A stretch of 34,853 nucleotides of DNA from Arthrobacter sp. (GTDB lineage Bacteria; Actinomycetota; Actinomycetes; Actinomycetales; Micrococcaceae), in NCBI RefSeq assembly GCF_030540645.1, contig NZ_JAUNVV010000031.1:1-34853 (forward strand). Direction: 5' to 3'. Positions 16,150-23,961 of this stretch are shown piece by piece (position 1 is the stretch's first letter; every line of letters begins with the position of its first letter). The notes under the pieces were generated by a model that worked only from the letters and a program-made list of their open reading frames with translations, was not told the DNA's origin and did not search any database. Both the position numbers and the translations under genes were made by a program.

Positions 16150-17309
16150 GACGCCCCTCCTTGCTGCGCCGCGGCAAGTTCCGCGGCCAACATGGCACTT
16201 TGCTCGCGCAGCTGGGAGGTTGGCTCCCTGTAAACGTATCTGAACATGTCCAGCGGATCAGGAGTGCTCTTCGTGTTCATCCCATCGCGCAGTGTCTTGG
16301 CCACGACATCGGCAGCCACGGCGAAACGTTCGGTGTCCGCGGAAGCCAGGTGTCCGGCGTCGTGCAGGTATTTCTTCAGGCGCAGCAGCGGATCCTTGGG
16401 CACCCATTGCGCCACTTCCACCGAGGAGCGGTAGCGCGTGGCGTCGTCGGCGTTGGTGTGCGATTCCATCCGGTACGTGTGCGCCTCAATGAGCGCGGGG
16501 CCGCCGCCGTTGCGCGCCCGTTCCACGGCACTGCCCACCACCGCAAGCAGGGCGGCCAGGTCGTTGCCGTCCACGCGCTCCCCCGGCATGCCGTAGCCAA
16601 TCGCCTTGTGTGCCAACGACGGCGCCACGGACTGGTGGATGAGGGGAACCGAGATGGCGTACTGGTTGTTTTGGATCAGGAAGACGACCGGCACGTGGAA
16701 CACGGCGGCGAAGTTCAACGCCACGTGGAAGTCGCCCTCGCTCGTGGCCCCGTCGCCGCACAGTGCCAGCACCACGGTGTCCTCGCCGCGCAGCTTGGCC
16801 GCGTGCGCCACCCCGACGGCGTGCGGCAGCTGCGTGGCCAGCGAAGTGGTGGGCAGGGCCGTGTTGTATTCGTAGGGGTCGAAACCGCTGTGCCAGTCCC
16901 CGCGCAGGGATTCAAAGGCCTCCATGGGCTTGACGCCGCGGCCCATGATGGCCACGGTGTCCCGGTACGTGCCGAACAGCCAGTCGTTGCGGCGCAAAGT
17001 CATGTAGGCCGCCACTTGGCAGGCTTCCTGCCCGAACGACGACGGATACACCGCCATCCGCCCCTGCCGCACCAAAGCACCGGCCTGTTCGTTGATCCGC
17101 CGACCCAGCACCAGCTGGCCGTACCCTTCCAACAGTGTTGGCGCGTCGGGCAGAGGGTAGTTTTGCTTGTACTTTCCGCCCGTGCGGGCAGTTCCTTCCT
17201 CGTTTATCAGCTGGACGGGGATGGCAGATGGCAGCAGGTACTCGCCTTGGCGTCCGGCCAACAGTGCAGCATTTCCCGGGTGGTCCAGGAATTCCGGATG
17301 GTTCGTCAT
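16146..17309 (-). CDS. 2-oxo acid dehydrogenase E1 component, alpha subunit
   Basis: The 387-residue E1 alpha subunit holds the thiamin diphosphate motif, from GDG (185-187) to NN (214-215), with the SEGDFHVALNFAAVF core. Other family marks are YPSSFGQEACQV, YRDTVAIMGRG, and THTYRMESHTNADDATRYR, which is the phosphorylation-loop region. It is the first gene of the E1 alpha, E1 beta, E2 operon, and no E3 gene follows, so lipoamide dehydrogenase must come from elsewhere. The start has an AAGGA about 12 bases upstream, rather far. An Lrp/AsnC gene is divergent, typical of bkd operons. Confidence 0.93.
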   Translation of the reverse strand: MTNHPEFLDHPGNAALLAGRQGEYLLPSAIPVQLINEEGTARTGGKYKQNYPLPDAPTLLEGYGQLVLGRRINEQAGALVRQGRMAVYPSSFGQEACQVAAYMTLRRNDWLFGTYRDTVAIMGRGVKPMEAFESLRGDWHSGFDPYEYNTALPTTSLATQLPHAVGVAHAAKLRGEDTVVLALCGDGATSEGDFHVALNFAAVFHVPVVFLIQNNQYAISVPLIHQSVAPSLAHKAIGYGMPGERVDGNDLAALLAVVGSAVERARNGGGPALIEAHTYRMESHTNADDATRYRSSVEVAQWVPKDPLLRLKKYLHDAGHLASADTERFAVAADVVAKTLRDGMNTKSTPDPLDMFRYVYREPTSQLREQSAMLAAELAAAQQGGAS

Positions 17310-17388
17310 TGAACACTCATTCCTTCCAACGGGCGGCAGGACGGCCAGAAGTGAAACAGGCCCACCGATTCCCTACAGCAACAAAGAT

Positions 17389-17424
17389 GTTCCGCTAACC
17401 TCAGTATGTGTTTTCTTGCGGAAC
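17389..17424. promoter_or_regulatory. Inverted repeat between the dehydrogenase operon and the Lrp regulator
   Basis: GTTCCGC at 17389-17395 and GCGGAAC at 17418-17424 are perfect 7-bp arms separated by 22 AT-rich bases. The arms lie about 80 bp upstream of E1 alpha and 150 bp upstream of the regulator, in the only shared promoter region. The arm centres are about three helical turns apart, which suits an Lrp-family oligomer. Operator function is inferred. Confidence 0.35.
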
Positions 17425-17574
17425 GTCGCCATAACTCTTGAAAACACTGGAATTTTGCGTCGATTCTCCATACTCTGGAAGACACAACCACGACCGTAGG
17501 CGCGTTGGCCGCCCAAGTTGTTCCCGGCGTCGGGCCTTCCCGGCCTCCGTCATCCCGGCATGTGAAGGAGCATC

Positions 17575-18027
17575 ATGGAAGAGCATCTTCCCGAGCCGCT
17601 GGACGAGGTGGACCGGCGGATCATTGCCGAGCTCACCCGCGATGGCCGGATGTCTGTCAGTGTCGTGGCCGAGAACGTGCACATCTCCCGCGCTCACGCG
17701 TACGCCCGGATTTCCAAACTCACCTCCAGCGGCGTGCTGACGAAGTTCACGGCACTGGTGGATCCGGTGAAGGCGGGGCTGAAATCCTCCGCCTATGTGA
17801 CGCTGAAGGTCAGCCAGCACTCGTGGCGGGAACTGCGTGAGGAACTACGGGCCATCCCCGAGGTGGCCCACATTGCGCTGGTCGGTGGCGACTTTGACGT
17901 GATTTTGCTGGTGCGGGCCGAGGACAACCAGGGACTGCGCCGGGTGGTCTTCGACCAGCTCCAATCCATGGCCGGGGTGCTGGACACGCAGACATTTTTG
18001 ATCTTTGAGGACGTGGACAACCGGTAG
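17575..18027 (+). CDS. Lrp/AsnC family transcriptional regulator
   Basis: The 150-residue regulator has an N-terminal helix-turn-helix (LDEVDRRIIAELTRDGRMSVSVVAENVHISRAHAYARISKL, residues about 8-48) and a C-terminal RAM ligand-binding domain with VAHIALVGGDFDVILLVRA. It has a good ribosome site (AAGGAG, six bases before the ATG). Divergent placement from the 2-oxo acid dehydrogenase operon suggests a BkdR-like role, responding to branched-chain amino acids or their 2-oxo acids. That link rests on context only. Confidence 0.9.
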   Translation: MEEHLPEPLDEVDRRIIAELTRDGRMSVSVVAENVHISRAHAYARISKLTSSGVLTKFTALVDPVKAGLKSSAYVTLKVSQHSWRELREELRAIPEVAHIALVGGDFDVILLVRAEDNQGLRRVVFDQLQSMAGVLDTQTFLIFEDVDNR

Positions 18028-18118
18028 CCGGCCGCCCGCTGGCCCGCCCGTTCCCCGCCGGCGCAACCCTGTTGGAACTGCCCTGTTGGAACCGCGGTGG
18101 CGGAGCTACGCTGAATCC

Positions 18119-18892
18119 ATGGACACCGCAGCCAAGGCAACTGAACTTCTCCGTCTCCACCATGCCCCGGACATCCTTCAGCTGGCCAATGTGTGGGATG
18201 CAGTCAGCGCCAAGGTGGTCGCCGAGCTTCCCGGCACCACGGCCCTGGCCACGGCCAGCCATTCCATTGCCGCAGCCTATGGATACGAGGACGGTGAGCA
18301 TATCCCCGCTGCCACCATGATTGAGGCGGTTGGCCGGATCGCAGCAGTAACGGTTTTGCCGGTCACTGCTGATCTGGAACGCGGTTACGGAAGCCCGGGT
18401 GAGACCATCCGCAAGGCGGTCGGGGTCGGGATTGTCGGCGCCAACATCGAGGACCAGATGCTGCCGCTCCCGGAAGCCGTTGCCCGCATGAAACTGGCGG
18501 CGGACGCCGGAGCTGCAGAGGGGATTGATTTTGTGCTCAACGCCCGCACCGATGCTTTCCTGCGCGGAGCGGGCCGCGAGCCGCGCGAGATACTCGAGGC
18601 CGCCGTCGAACGTGGCCGTGCGTATCTGGAGGTGGGGGCTGACTGCATCTTTGTCCCGGGCAAGCTGGATGAGCCAACGGTGACGGCTCTCGTGGCAGGC
18701 ATTGGGCGCGGGCTGGTCAGCGTCATGGGAGTGCCGGGGTCCCTGGCTCCGGCGAAGCTTCAGGAATTGGGTGTGGCGCGCATTTCCTATGGGCCGTGGA
18801 TGCAGCGGGTTTCCTTGACCGCCATGGCCGACGCCGCCACGGCGCTCATGAACAACGGCGCCCTGCCGGAAGGCACCCGCATGCTGAACTGA
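18119..18892 (+). CDS. Isocitrate lyase/PEP mutase family protein
   Basis: This 257-residue TIM-barrel protein belongs to the PEP mutase/isocitrate lyase superfamily, whose members make or break C-C or P-C bonds next to carboxylates. Visible marks are LANVWDAVSAKVV near the start, TADLERGYG (metal-site region), GANIEDQ, and DFVLNARTDAFLRG. The overall pattern matches the short oxaloacetate-decarboxylase-like members, not true isocitrate lyase, which is much longer. The ATG at 18119 is chosen because the family's conserved start follows. The frame is open back to 18005, but that would overlap the Lrp gene. The substrate is not predictable. Confidence 0.82.
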   Translation: MDTAAKATELLRLHHAPDILQLANVWDAVSAKVVAELPGTTALATASHSIAAAYGYEDGEHIPAATMIEAVGRIAAVTVLPVTADLERGYGSPGETIRKAVGVGIVGANIEDQMLPLPEAVARMKLAADAGAAEGIDFVLNARTDAFLRGAGREPREILEAAVERGRAYLEVGADCIFVPGKLDEPTVTALVAGIGRGLVSVMGVPGSLAPAKLQELGVARISYGPWMQRVSLTAMADAATALMNNGALPEGTRMLN

Positions 18893-18937
18893 TTGCTGGC
18901 TGTTTCTGCCCCTGTGGGCGGCGACGGAACTTAACCG

Positions 18938-19411
18938 CTACAGATCAGAGACAAGGATGTTGTCCGCGATCTTGATCCAGCCACTTGATTCCAGCGTTCC
19001 GGAGTCAAATCCATCCGAGACCAACTTCGTGGGCAGCGCACCCTCGTGTCCTGAAACCATGATGATCTCACCATTGTTGTTTCCACCATTGCACCCGGTA
19101 ATCCAACCGTCGTTGCCTCCCACAGGAACCACTGCCAGGCAGGCCTTTGTCGAGTCATCGCTTTCAGTTGCGAAGTACTGCACGCCTTCATGGGTGACGA
19201 GAAGGCGCGTGGTTTCAACGTTCACATCCTCTGGCAATTTGACCATGGCCGGCAGCGTGTCCTCAGCCGTGGCGGGGCGGTCCAACGCCTTGAGCTCAAC
19301 CTGTTCGGAGGGTGCCGTCTGTTCTGCGGGCCCGGTCTGTCCGGAACAGCCGCCCAGTAGAAGAACTGCGACGCCCGCCGCGGCAACAACTGGAAGTGAT
19401 AAACGTTTCAT
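18938..19411 (-). CDS. Hypothetical lipoprotein
   Basis: This 157-residue protein starts with a lipoprotein signal: MKRLSLP, a hydrophobic stretch and the lipobox LLGGC with Cys at residue 22. The mature part is short, acidic and Ser/Thr-rich at first, then contains CLAVVPVGGNDGWITGC and GGNNNGEIIMVSG, which may form a disulphide-bonded beta fold. I do not recognise a named family. GGGAG lies just upstream of the ATG at 19411. The frame stays open to 19846 but that extension is antisense to a decayed membrane gene and is not protein-like. It is convergent with the PEP-mutase-like gene. Confidence 0.75.
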   Translation of the reverse strand: MKRLSLPVVAAAGVAVLLLGGCSGQTGPAEQTAPSEQVELKALDRPATAEDTLPAMVKLPEDVNVETTRLLVTHEGVQYFATESDDSTKACLAVVPVGGNDGWITGCNGGNNNGEIIMVSGHEGALPTKLVSDGFDSGTLESSGWIKIADNILVSDL

Positions 19412-19418
19412 TGCTCTC

Positions 19419-19443
19419 CCTCGAGTATCGATTTCAATCGAGG
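19419..19443. promoter_or_regulatory. Inverted repeat just upstream of the lipoprotein gene
   Basis: CCTCGA (19419-19424) and TCGAGG (19438-19443) are perfect 6-bp arms around 13 bases. The repeat ends beside the lipoprotein's ribosome site and sits between two divergent reading frames. It could be an operator or chance; nothing else supports it. Confidence 0.2.
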
Positions 19444-19480
19444 CTACCGCACTCACAAAAGACGAGGCCACCCTCGGCGA

Positions 19481-20029
19481 ATGCCGACCGTCAGACCACC
19501 AATGAACCTGGTCGGCTGGCCAGGCTCCATTCAAGTGGTGGCTCTGGTGAATCCTCTCGGCATTCTCGGCCCGGCCGCTGCGGAACTCATCCTTGTTCGT
19601 GTCACGGACGGCCAGCCGGACGTCAGACACTTTTGGGCGAACGTCACCAGCCTTCGTATCGGGCTGCTGTGGTGGGTCATAGCCCGGCTTGGTATTCCCG
19701 CACTTCTGCTGATCGACGTGCTGTTTCTGCCAGGCACACTGGACTCGTTCACGAGCGAGAGCTTGGCCGGAGCCCTGATGCTCTATCAAGTCCAACTCCT
19801 CGGGATCGTCTTCCTGGGCGGCGGTCTTGCTGCGATTTTGGCTCACGCCTCTATCAACGGCCCCCTGGGGATCCTGATAGTAGCGTTCCCCGGCTCCTTG
19901 GTCGAGACCACCAACTGGTGGGGGCTCGGCATCATATTGGCCGCGGAGGCCGTTGCTTTGGTGACGCGCGGCCAGCTGGGGATGGCAGTCGAAACGACGC
20001 CGGCCATTGCCGACCTACGACCCAACTAA
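19481..20029 (+). pseudogene. Decayed CPBP family intramembrane protease, catalytic core deleted
   Basis: The 182-codon frame is open and hydrophobic. Its first part (NPLGILGPAAAELILV, then LRIGLLWWVIARLGIPALLL, then LYQVQLLGIVFLGGGL to residue 116) reads like the N-terminal half of a CPBP (CAAX protease/bacteriocin-processing) protein. At residue 117 it jumps to AAILAHASINGPLG, which is the third conserved motif of the family (His and Asn), then a last hydrophobic segment. The stretch that should lie between, with the EExxR and FxxxH motifs, is absent. Family members are usually about 250-300 residues, so roughly 90 are missing, apparently by an in-frame deletion near 19829. The first membrane helix also seems to be missing. 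A working protease is very unlikely. Confidence 0.55.
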
Positions 20030-20154
20030 CCACCGGTGTGCCGGCGGCTGGCCCCCTTCACACACCTGCCCGCGGTGACTTCAACGATTTCTTGACTGGC
20101 CGATGGCACAGGGGCAAAGTTGGGTTTGGGAGTTTTATAGGATTGGAGTCCACC

Positions 20155-20327
20155 GTGGATACCACCGCACTGCATGATGCCTACCGTAACTTTCTCACCG
20201 CCATAGCCTTGCCCGGATCATCCACCAGGGCGGCGATCTGCTTTCCCTCGTTGAACTCGCACGCGAGCGTGGCTGGTTGCTCTGCGACGTCGTCGAACAA
20301 CTCGCCGCTGCTGAACTGAACCACTGA
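20155..20327 (+). pseudogene. Small unidentified gene broken by a frameshift
   Basis: A GTG at 20155 has GGAG six bases upstream and opens with VDTTALHDAYRNFLTAIA, which reads like real protein. In that frame the rest is low-quality (Ser/Ala/Asn-rich) and stops at 20317-20319. From about 20211 a second frame, read as ARIIHQGGDLLSLVELARERGWLLCDVV and then EQLAAAELNH, is clearly protein-like and ends at the TGA at 20325-20327. One indel near 20205-20212, or a larger deletion joining two parts, would explain both. I do not recognise the family; the first residues recall DinB/maleylpyruvate isomerase-like proteins only weakly. No intact gene lies between 20030 and 20406. Confidence 0.45.
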
Positions 20328-20406
20328 CTGGATCTGCCGCGGCAGATGAACACTTCACGGCACCTACAGGACCATCATCAAAATTGATTGAAGGCAGGGG
20401 AATTAC

Positions 20407-20760
20407 ATGCGCGCTAAACGCATTACGGCCAACCTTCGAGTGGCTGACATTGAGGCGGCGAAGAGCTTTTACACGGATTTTCTTGGGCTGAGCACCGAGG
20501 AGTTCAACATGGGTTGGGTGGCCCGGTACACCTCGCCTGACACTGGGGTCAACGTCCAACTCGTCACTGGCGACGCCACCGCAGCCGAAGACGCAGTGAT
20601 CTCCGTCCATACGGACGACGTTGAGGCAGCCTACGCAGAAGCCCAAAAACTCGGCTACGAGATTGTGCTGCCACTAACTACGGAACCATGGGGTGTTCGC
20701 AGGTTCTTCGTCCGCGCTCCGGACGGCAACGTGCTGAACATCGTGTTCCATCGGGATTGA
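20407..20760 (+). CDS. VOC (glyoxalase/bleomycin-resistance) family protein
   Basis: This 117-residue protein has the vicinal oxygen chelate fold pattern. It begins with an ITANLRVADIEAAKSFYTDFLGL strand-helix unit and ends with EPWGVRRFFVRAPDGNVLNIVFH, where the family's metal-binding Glu normally lies near FxxxDPDGN. The second half-module starts at VISVHTDDVEAAYAEAQKLGYEI. GGCAGGGG precedes the ATG. Members include lyases, dioxygenases and antibiotic-binding proteins; the function here is open. It stands alone between two remnants and a small membrane protein gene. Confidence 0.85.
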   Translation: MRAKRITANLRVADIEAAKSFYTDFLGLSTEEFNMGWVARYTSPDTGVNVQLVTGDATAAEDAVISVHTDDVEAAYAEAQKLGYEIVLPLTTEPWGVRRFFVRAPDGNVLNIVFHRD

Positions 20761-20841
20761 CAGACCACCATTAGCGGGACAAAAGCACACCTGACAAGGC
20801 GGCTGAAATTGTGCGCAGCATTAACCTGCGACGATTGAACC

Positions 20842-21396
20842 ATGACGTCTCTCCCCGCTGACCAGCCAGTTACTGACCCATCCGCCATCGCGGCCCAAGA
20901 AGCACCCGCGGTGAACCGGCTGGTCTTCATGGCCGCCGGCCTCGGTGCACTACTCTCGGCGTTGCTGCTTTTGCTTGGTTCAGGAAACCCCGCCACCATC
21001 AGCATGCCCGTGTTTGTCATGACCCCGCTGATCCCGGCCATCTGCGCCGCGCTTGTGTGGCTGCCACTGTCCCTCACGAAGGGGACCGAAGCCCGCCGCC
21101 AAAGCATCTCTGCCGCAGGCGTCCTTGTCGTGGTGGCCGCGATGTTTTTCTTCGTCGAATGGTCCGCGCGCTTCGAGCTGAGCGTTTACTTCGCGCTCAT
21201 GCTCTTTGCCTGGGGCAGCCGGCTGAAGCACACACCGCTCAAATGGGCCGCCCTGCCGTATTTGGCCGCAGCCATCATCCTGCGGGTATTCGACTTCCCC
21301 GGCGAAGCACTCGTCCTCGCCCTTCTCGGCGCGCTGACGATCGCGTGGCCATTCATCGCCCGCCGTCGCACCGCCGGGGCTGTCACTTCCCCGTAA
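20842..21396 (+). CDS. Hypothetical membrane protein
   Basis: The 184-residue protein has a hydrophilic N-terminus of about 25 residues and then five or six hydrophobic segments: LVFMAAGLGALLSALLLLL, MPVFVMTPLIPAICAALVWL, AAGVLVVVAAMFFFVEW, a segment near YFALMLFAWG, WAALPYLAAAIILRV and LVLALLGALTIAWPFIA. It ends with a short basic tail. I recognise no named family. Its 3' end overlaps the convergent enoyl-CoA hydratase gene by 14 bp. Confidence 0.75.
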   Translation: MTSLPADQPVTDPSAIAAQEAPAVNRLVFMAAGLGALLSALLLLLGSGNPATISMPVFVMTPLIPAICAALVWLPLSLTKGTEARRQSISAAGVLVVVAAMFFFVEWSARFELSVYFALMLFAWGSRLKHTPLKWAALPYLAAAIILRVFDFPGEALVLALLGALTIAWPFIARRRTAGAVTSP

Positions 21397-22165
21397 ACGT
21401 GGGCTTCCGCTTCGCGGTGAAGGCGGCGAAGCCTTCCGCGTAGTCGGCCGTGGCCGACAGCGCCACCTGCGCTTCATTCTCAAGTACGACGGCGTCCCAC
21501 AGTCCCAGCCTCTCCCTGCGGATCCCTGCCACCAGGGTCTTGCTGGCGTTGAAGGCGAGCGTGGGGCCTCCGGCAGCCTTGGCTGCCGCAGCCCGGGTGA
21601 AGTCCAACAGGTCCTCTGCCAGCATGGAACGGCTAAACATCCCGGCAGCCACGGCTTCGGCTCCGCTGATCAAATCAGAGGAGTAAACAAGGTCAAGGGT
21701 GCGGTGTGCACCGAGCGTTTCGGTAAACAGCCAGTGCCCGCCGGAATCCAGCGTGGCGCCAAGGTTGCCAAACGGCGAACCAAACTTGGCATTCTCCGCC
21801 ACATACACCACGTCCGTGGCGATCAGCAGCCCCAACCCCACACCAAGGCAGGCACCTTGCGCTGCGGCAAACGTCGGTGCCGGAAATGCTGCCATCTTTT
21901 GTAGCAGCGGCGTCAGCAGCCCTTCAAGGTAACCGCGCGCATCGTCGTTGGCGCCGTCCACCCCGGCAATGTCGCGGCCCGCACAAAACGCCCGTCCCTC
22001 CCCCCTGAGGAGCAGTGCCCGGACGGTACCTGCGGAGGCGGCGGCAGCAGCGTCATCGTACGCGGCATCCAGCTCGACCAGCCCAGCCTCGTTGAGCGAG
22101 TTCAGCTTTTCCGGGGCGTTCAGCACGATCTCGGCAACGCCGTTGTTGCTGGACAGCTCAATCAC
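21383..22165 (-). CDS. Enoyl-CoA hydratase/isomerase family protein, PaaG-like
   Basis: This 260-residue crotonase-fold protein has an oxyanion-hole segment (GRAFCAGRDIAG) and a second one, GACLGVGLGLLIATD. The catalytic loop reads GNLGATLDSGGHW, with an Asp where PaaG-type isomerases carry their catalytic Asp. PaaG converts the ring epoxide made by PaaABCDE into an oxepin. As the sixth gene of the paa run (39 bp after paaE), it is a good candidate for that step, although PaaF-type hydratase activity cannot be excluded. It ends convergently with, and overlapping, the membrane protein gene. Confidence 0.85.
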   Translation of the reverse strand: MIELSSNNGVAEIVLNAPEKLNSLNEAGLVELDAAYDDAAAAASAGTVRALLLRGEGRAFCAGRDIAGVDGANDDARGYLEGLLTPLLQKMAAFPAPTFAAAQGACLGVGLGLLIATDVVYVAENAKFGSPFGNLGATLDSGGHWLFTETLGAHRTLDLVYSSDLISGAEAVAAGMFSRSMLAEDLLDFTRAAAAKAAGGPTLAFNASKTLVAGIRRERLGLWDAVVLENEAQVALSATADYAEGFAAFTAKRKPTFTGK

Positions 22166-22204
22166 GGTGACTCCTTGCGGTGGGTGGCAGCGGTTGGTTG
22201 GGCC

Positions 22205-23416
22205 CTAGCCGTCGTAGTCAACCTTGACCTCCGGCGTGGTGGGGTGGGACTGGCAGGTGAGGATGTAGCCCGCTTCCAGTTCTTCCGGTTCGAGCGCGTA
22301 GTTTTCATCCATGTGGACATCGCCTGAGACGAGCTTGGCCCGGCACGTGCCGCATACCCCGCCTGCGCACGCGAACGGCACATCGGGGCGAACGCGCAGG
22401 GCAGCGTTCAGAACGGTTTCGCGGGCGTGGACGGGGCTGAGAATGTCAGCCCTGAGTCCGTCCAGGGTGAACGTGAGCTTCCACGTTGCCTCAGAGGCAT
22501 CAATCAGGACGGGACGTCCTCGCTGCCCTTCCGGATGGTCTGGGAGGCCGGTGGTGAACAGCTCAAAACGGACGTTATCCCGCGGTACGCCGCGGGCTTC
22601 CAGCACGTCCCGGCACAGTTGGACCAGTTCGAAGGGGCCGCACAGAAACCATTCGTCGACGTCGTCCGCGTGGATGGCCTTGCCCAGCAGCACCTCCAGC
22701 TTCGACGCATCCAGCCGCCCACTGAGTAGCGGGGAAATGCGTTGTTCGCGGGAGAGCACATGGTGGAGGGCGAAGCGTTGCGGGTATCTGTCCTTGAGAT
22801 CGGCCAGCTCCTCCAGGAACATGACGTCCATGGCAGCCTTGTTGGCATAGACCAGATCAAGACGGGTGCCTGCATTTCCGGCCAGGAGCGACTTTGCCAG
22901 GGCCATCACGGGCGTGATGCCGGAGCCTGCGGCGATAGCCACATACGTTCCGGCCTTGCGGGCCAGCTCTTCAGGGTGGTTCATGCTGTTGAGCACGTTC
23001 AGCGCAGGGTCCGGCGGGGGCGCGTCTCCGGAATGCCGGGAGATGAACGCGCCCTGCGGGCTCATGACTTCCATGACTGCCCCGGCGGCCAGCTCTGCAT
23101 TGGCCCAGGTGGAGAATTCGCCGCCGATGTCCCGCTTGATGGCAACTTTCAATTCTGAGCTGCCGTCGGGGAACTGCACGGGCACGGCGCATAGTGAGTA
23201 GCTGCGGCGCAGTTCGCGGAGTACCCCGTCGGGATCCGGCATCTTCAGGCGCAGCGCCACGTACTGCCCCGGAAGGTAGTCGTAGAAGCCGGCCAACCGG
23301 GCAGGCACGTCGAAGGTGACCTCGATGGCGTCCTCCGTCAGCCTCCACACCTCGGACACGGTGAGCTTGTGGAACGACACCCTGCGCCGGGCCGCGGCAT
23401 TGACGGGGACGCTCAT
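22205..23416 (-). CDS. paaE: Phenylacetyl-CoA epoxidase reductase subunit
   Basis: This 403-residue reductase passes electrons from NADPH to the diiron oxygenase PaaA. It has an N-terminal FAD-binding barrel (YLPGQYVALRL and RRSYSLC), an NAD(P)-binding domain (AIAAGSGITPVMALAKSLL), and a C-terminal plant-type 2Fe-2S ferredoxin domain with Cys residues in CAGGVCGTCRAKL and ILTCQ. I chose the ATG at 23416 because it overlaps the paaD stop by one base (TGATG) and the family pattern begins there. The frame is open to 23536 within paaD. It is the fifth gene of paaABCDE. Confidence 0.95.
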   Translation of the reverse strand: MSVPVNAAARRRVSFHKLTVSEVWRLTEDAIEVTFDVPARLAGFYDYLPGQYVALRLKMPDPDGVLRELRRSYSLCAVPVQFPDGSSELKVAIKRDIGGEFSTWANAELAAGAVMEVMSPQGAFISRHSGDAPPPDPALNVLNSMNHPEELARKAGTYVAIAAGSGITPVMALAKSLLAGNAGTRLDLVYANKAAMDVMFLEELADLKDRYPQRFALHHVLSREQRISPLLSGRLDASKLEVLLGKAIHADDVDEWFLCGPFELVQLCRDVLEARGVPRDNVRFELFTTGLPDHPEGQRGRPVLIDASEATWKLTFTLDGLRADILSPVHARETVLNAALRVRPDVPFACAGGVCGTCRAKLVSGDVHMDENYALEPEELEAGYILTCQSHPTTPEVKVDYDG

Positions 23417-23961
23417 CAGAGCACCTTGAAGTAGTCGAACGGTTCCTTGCAGTCCCCGCACACGTAGAGCGCCTTGCACGATGTGGAACCGAACCGGGAC
23501 AACTCCCGCGTGTTCAGCGACTGGCACTGTGGACATTTCACCTGCAGAGCCAGCCGGACCGGGCCGCTGTGCCCTCCCGCTGGAGAATTCCCGCTGGGCG
23601 GGGCAATTCCGAACGCTTCCAGCTTGGCCCTGCCCTCGGCACTCATCCAGTCGGTGGTCCAGGCAGGGGCCAACACCGTCACCACTTCAACTTGCGGCAG
23701 GCCAGCCCTCTCGAAGGCCGCGTGCACGTCGGTGCGGATGGTGTCCATGGCGGGGCAGCCCGAGTACGTCGGTGTGATGGTCACCCGGACCACCGGTTCG
23801 CTGCCATCCTCCGCCGGGCTGATCTCGACCGCGCGCAGGATGCCGAGGTCTGCGATGGTTAGGACGGGCAGTTCGGGGTCGCAAACAGATGCGGCAATAT
23901 CCCAAGCTTCCTGCTCCGAGATTCCGGTTCTGGCCCTGTTCGTTTCAGTCACGACGCTCAC
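23416..23961 (-). CDS. paaD: Phenylacetyl-CoA epoxidase assembly/accessory subunit
   Basis: The 181-residue protein belongs to the PaaD/DUF59-containing family, needed for maturation of the epoxidase. Its N-terminal DUF59 part has CDPELPVLTIADLGILR and VTITPTYSGCPAMDTI. The C-terminal part has four Cys in two pairs (CPQCQS, then CGDC) with another conserved Cys in STSCKALYVC, consistent with a metal site. Its GTG start overlaps the paaC stop (GTGA) and its stop overlaps paaE. Confidence 0.93.
   Translation of the reverse strand: MSVVTETNRARTGISEQEAWDIAASVCDPELPVLTIADLGILRAVEISPAEDGSEPVVRVTITPTYSGCPAMDTIRTDVHAAFERAGLPQVEVVTVLAPAWTTDWMSAEGRAKLEAFGIAPPSGNSPAGGHSGPVRLALQVKCPQCQSLNTRELSRFGSTSCKALYVCGDCKEPFDYFKVL

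Noticed and set aside
16161-17312. A 383-residue plus-strand frame opposite E1 alpha
   Set aside because: It is a shadow of E1 alpha, rich in His, Arg and Val with no domain signature.
19412-19846. An N-terminal extension of the lipoprotein gene of 145 residues
   Set aside because: A signal peptide with ribosome site starts at 19411; the extension is antisense to the CPBP remnant and reads as unstructured.
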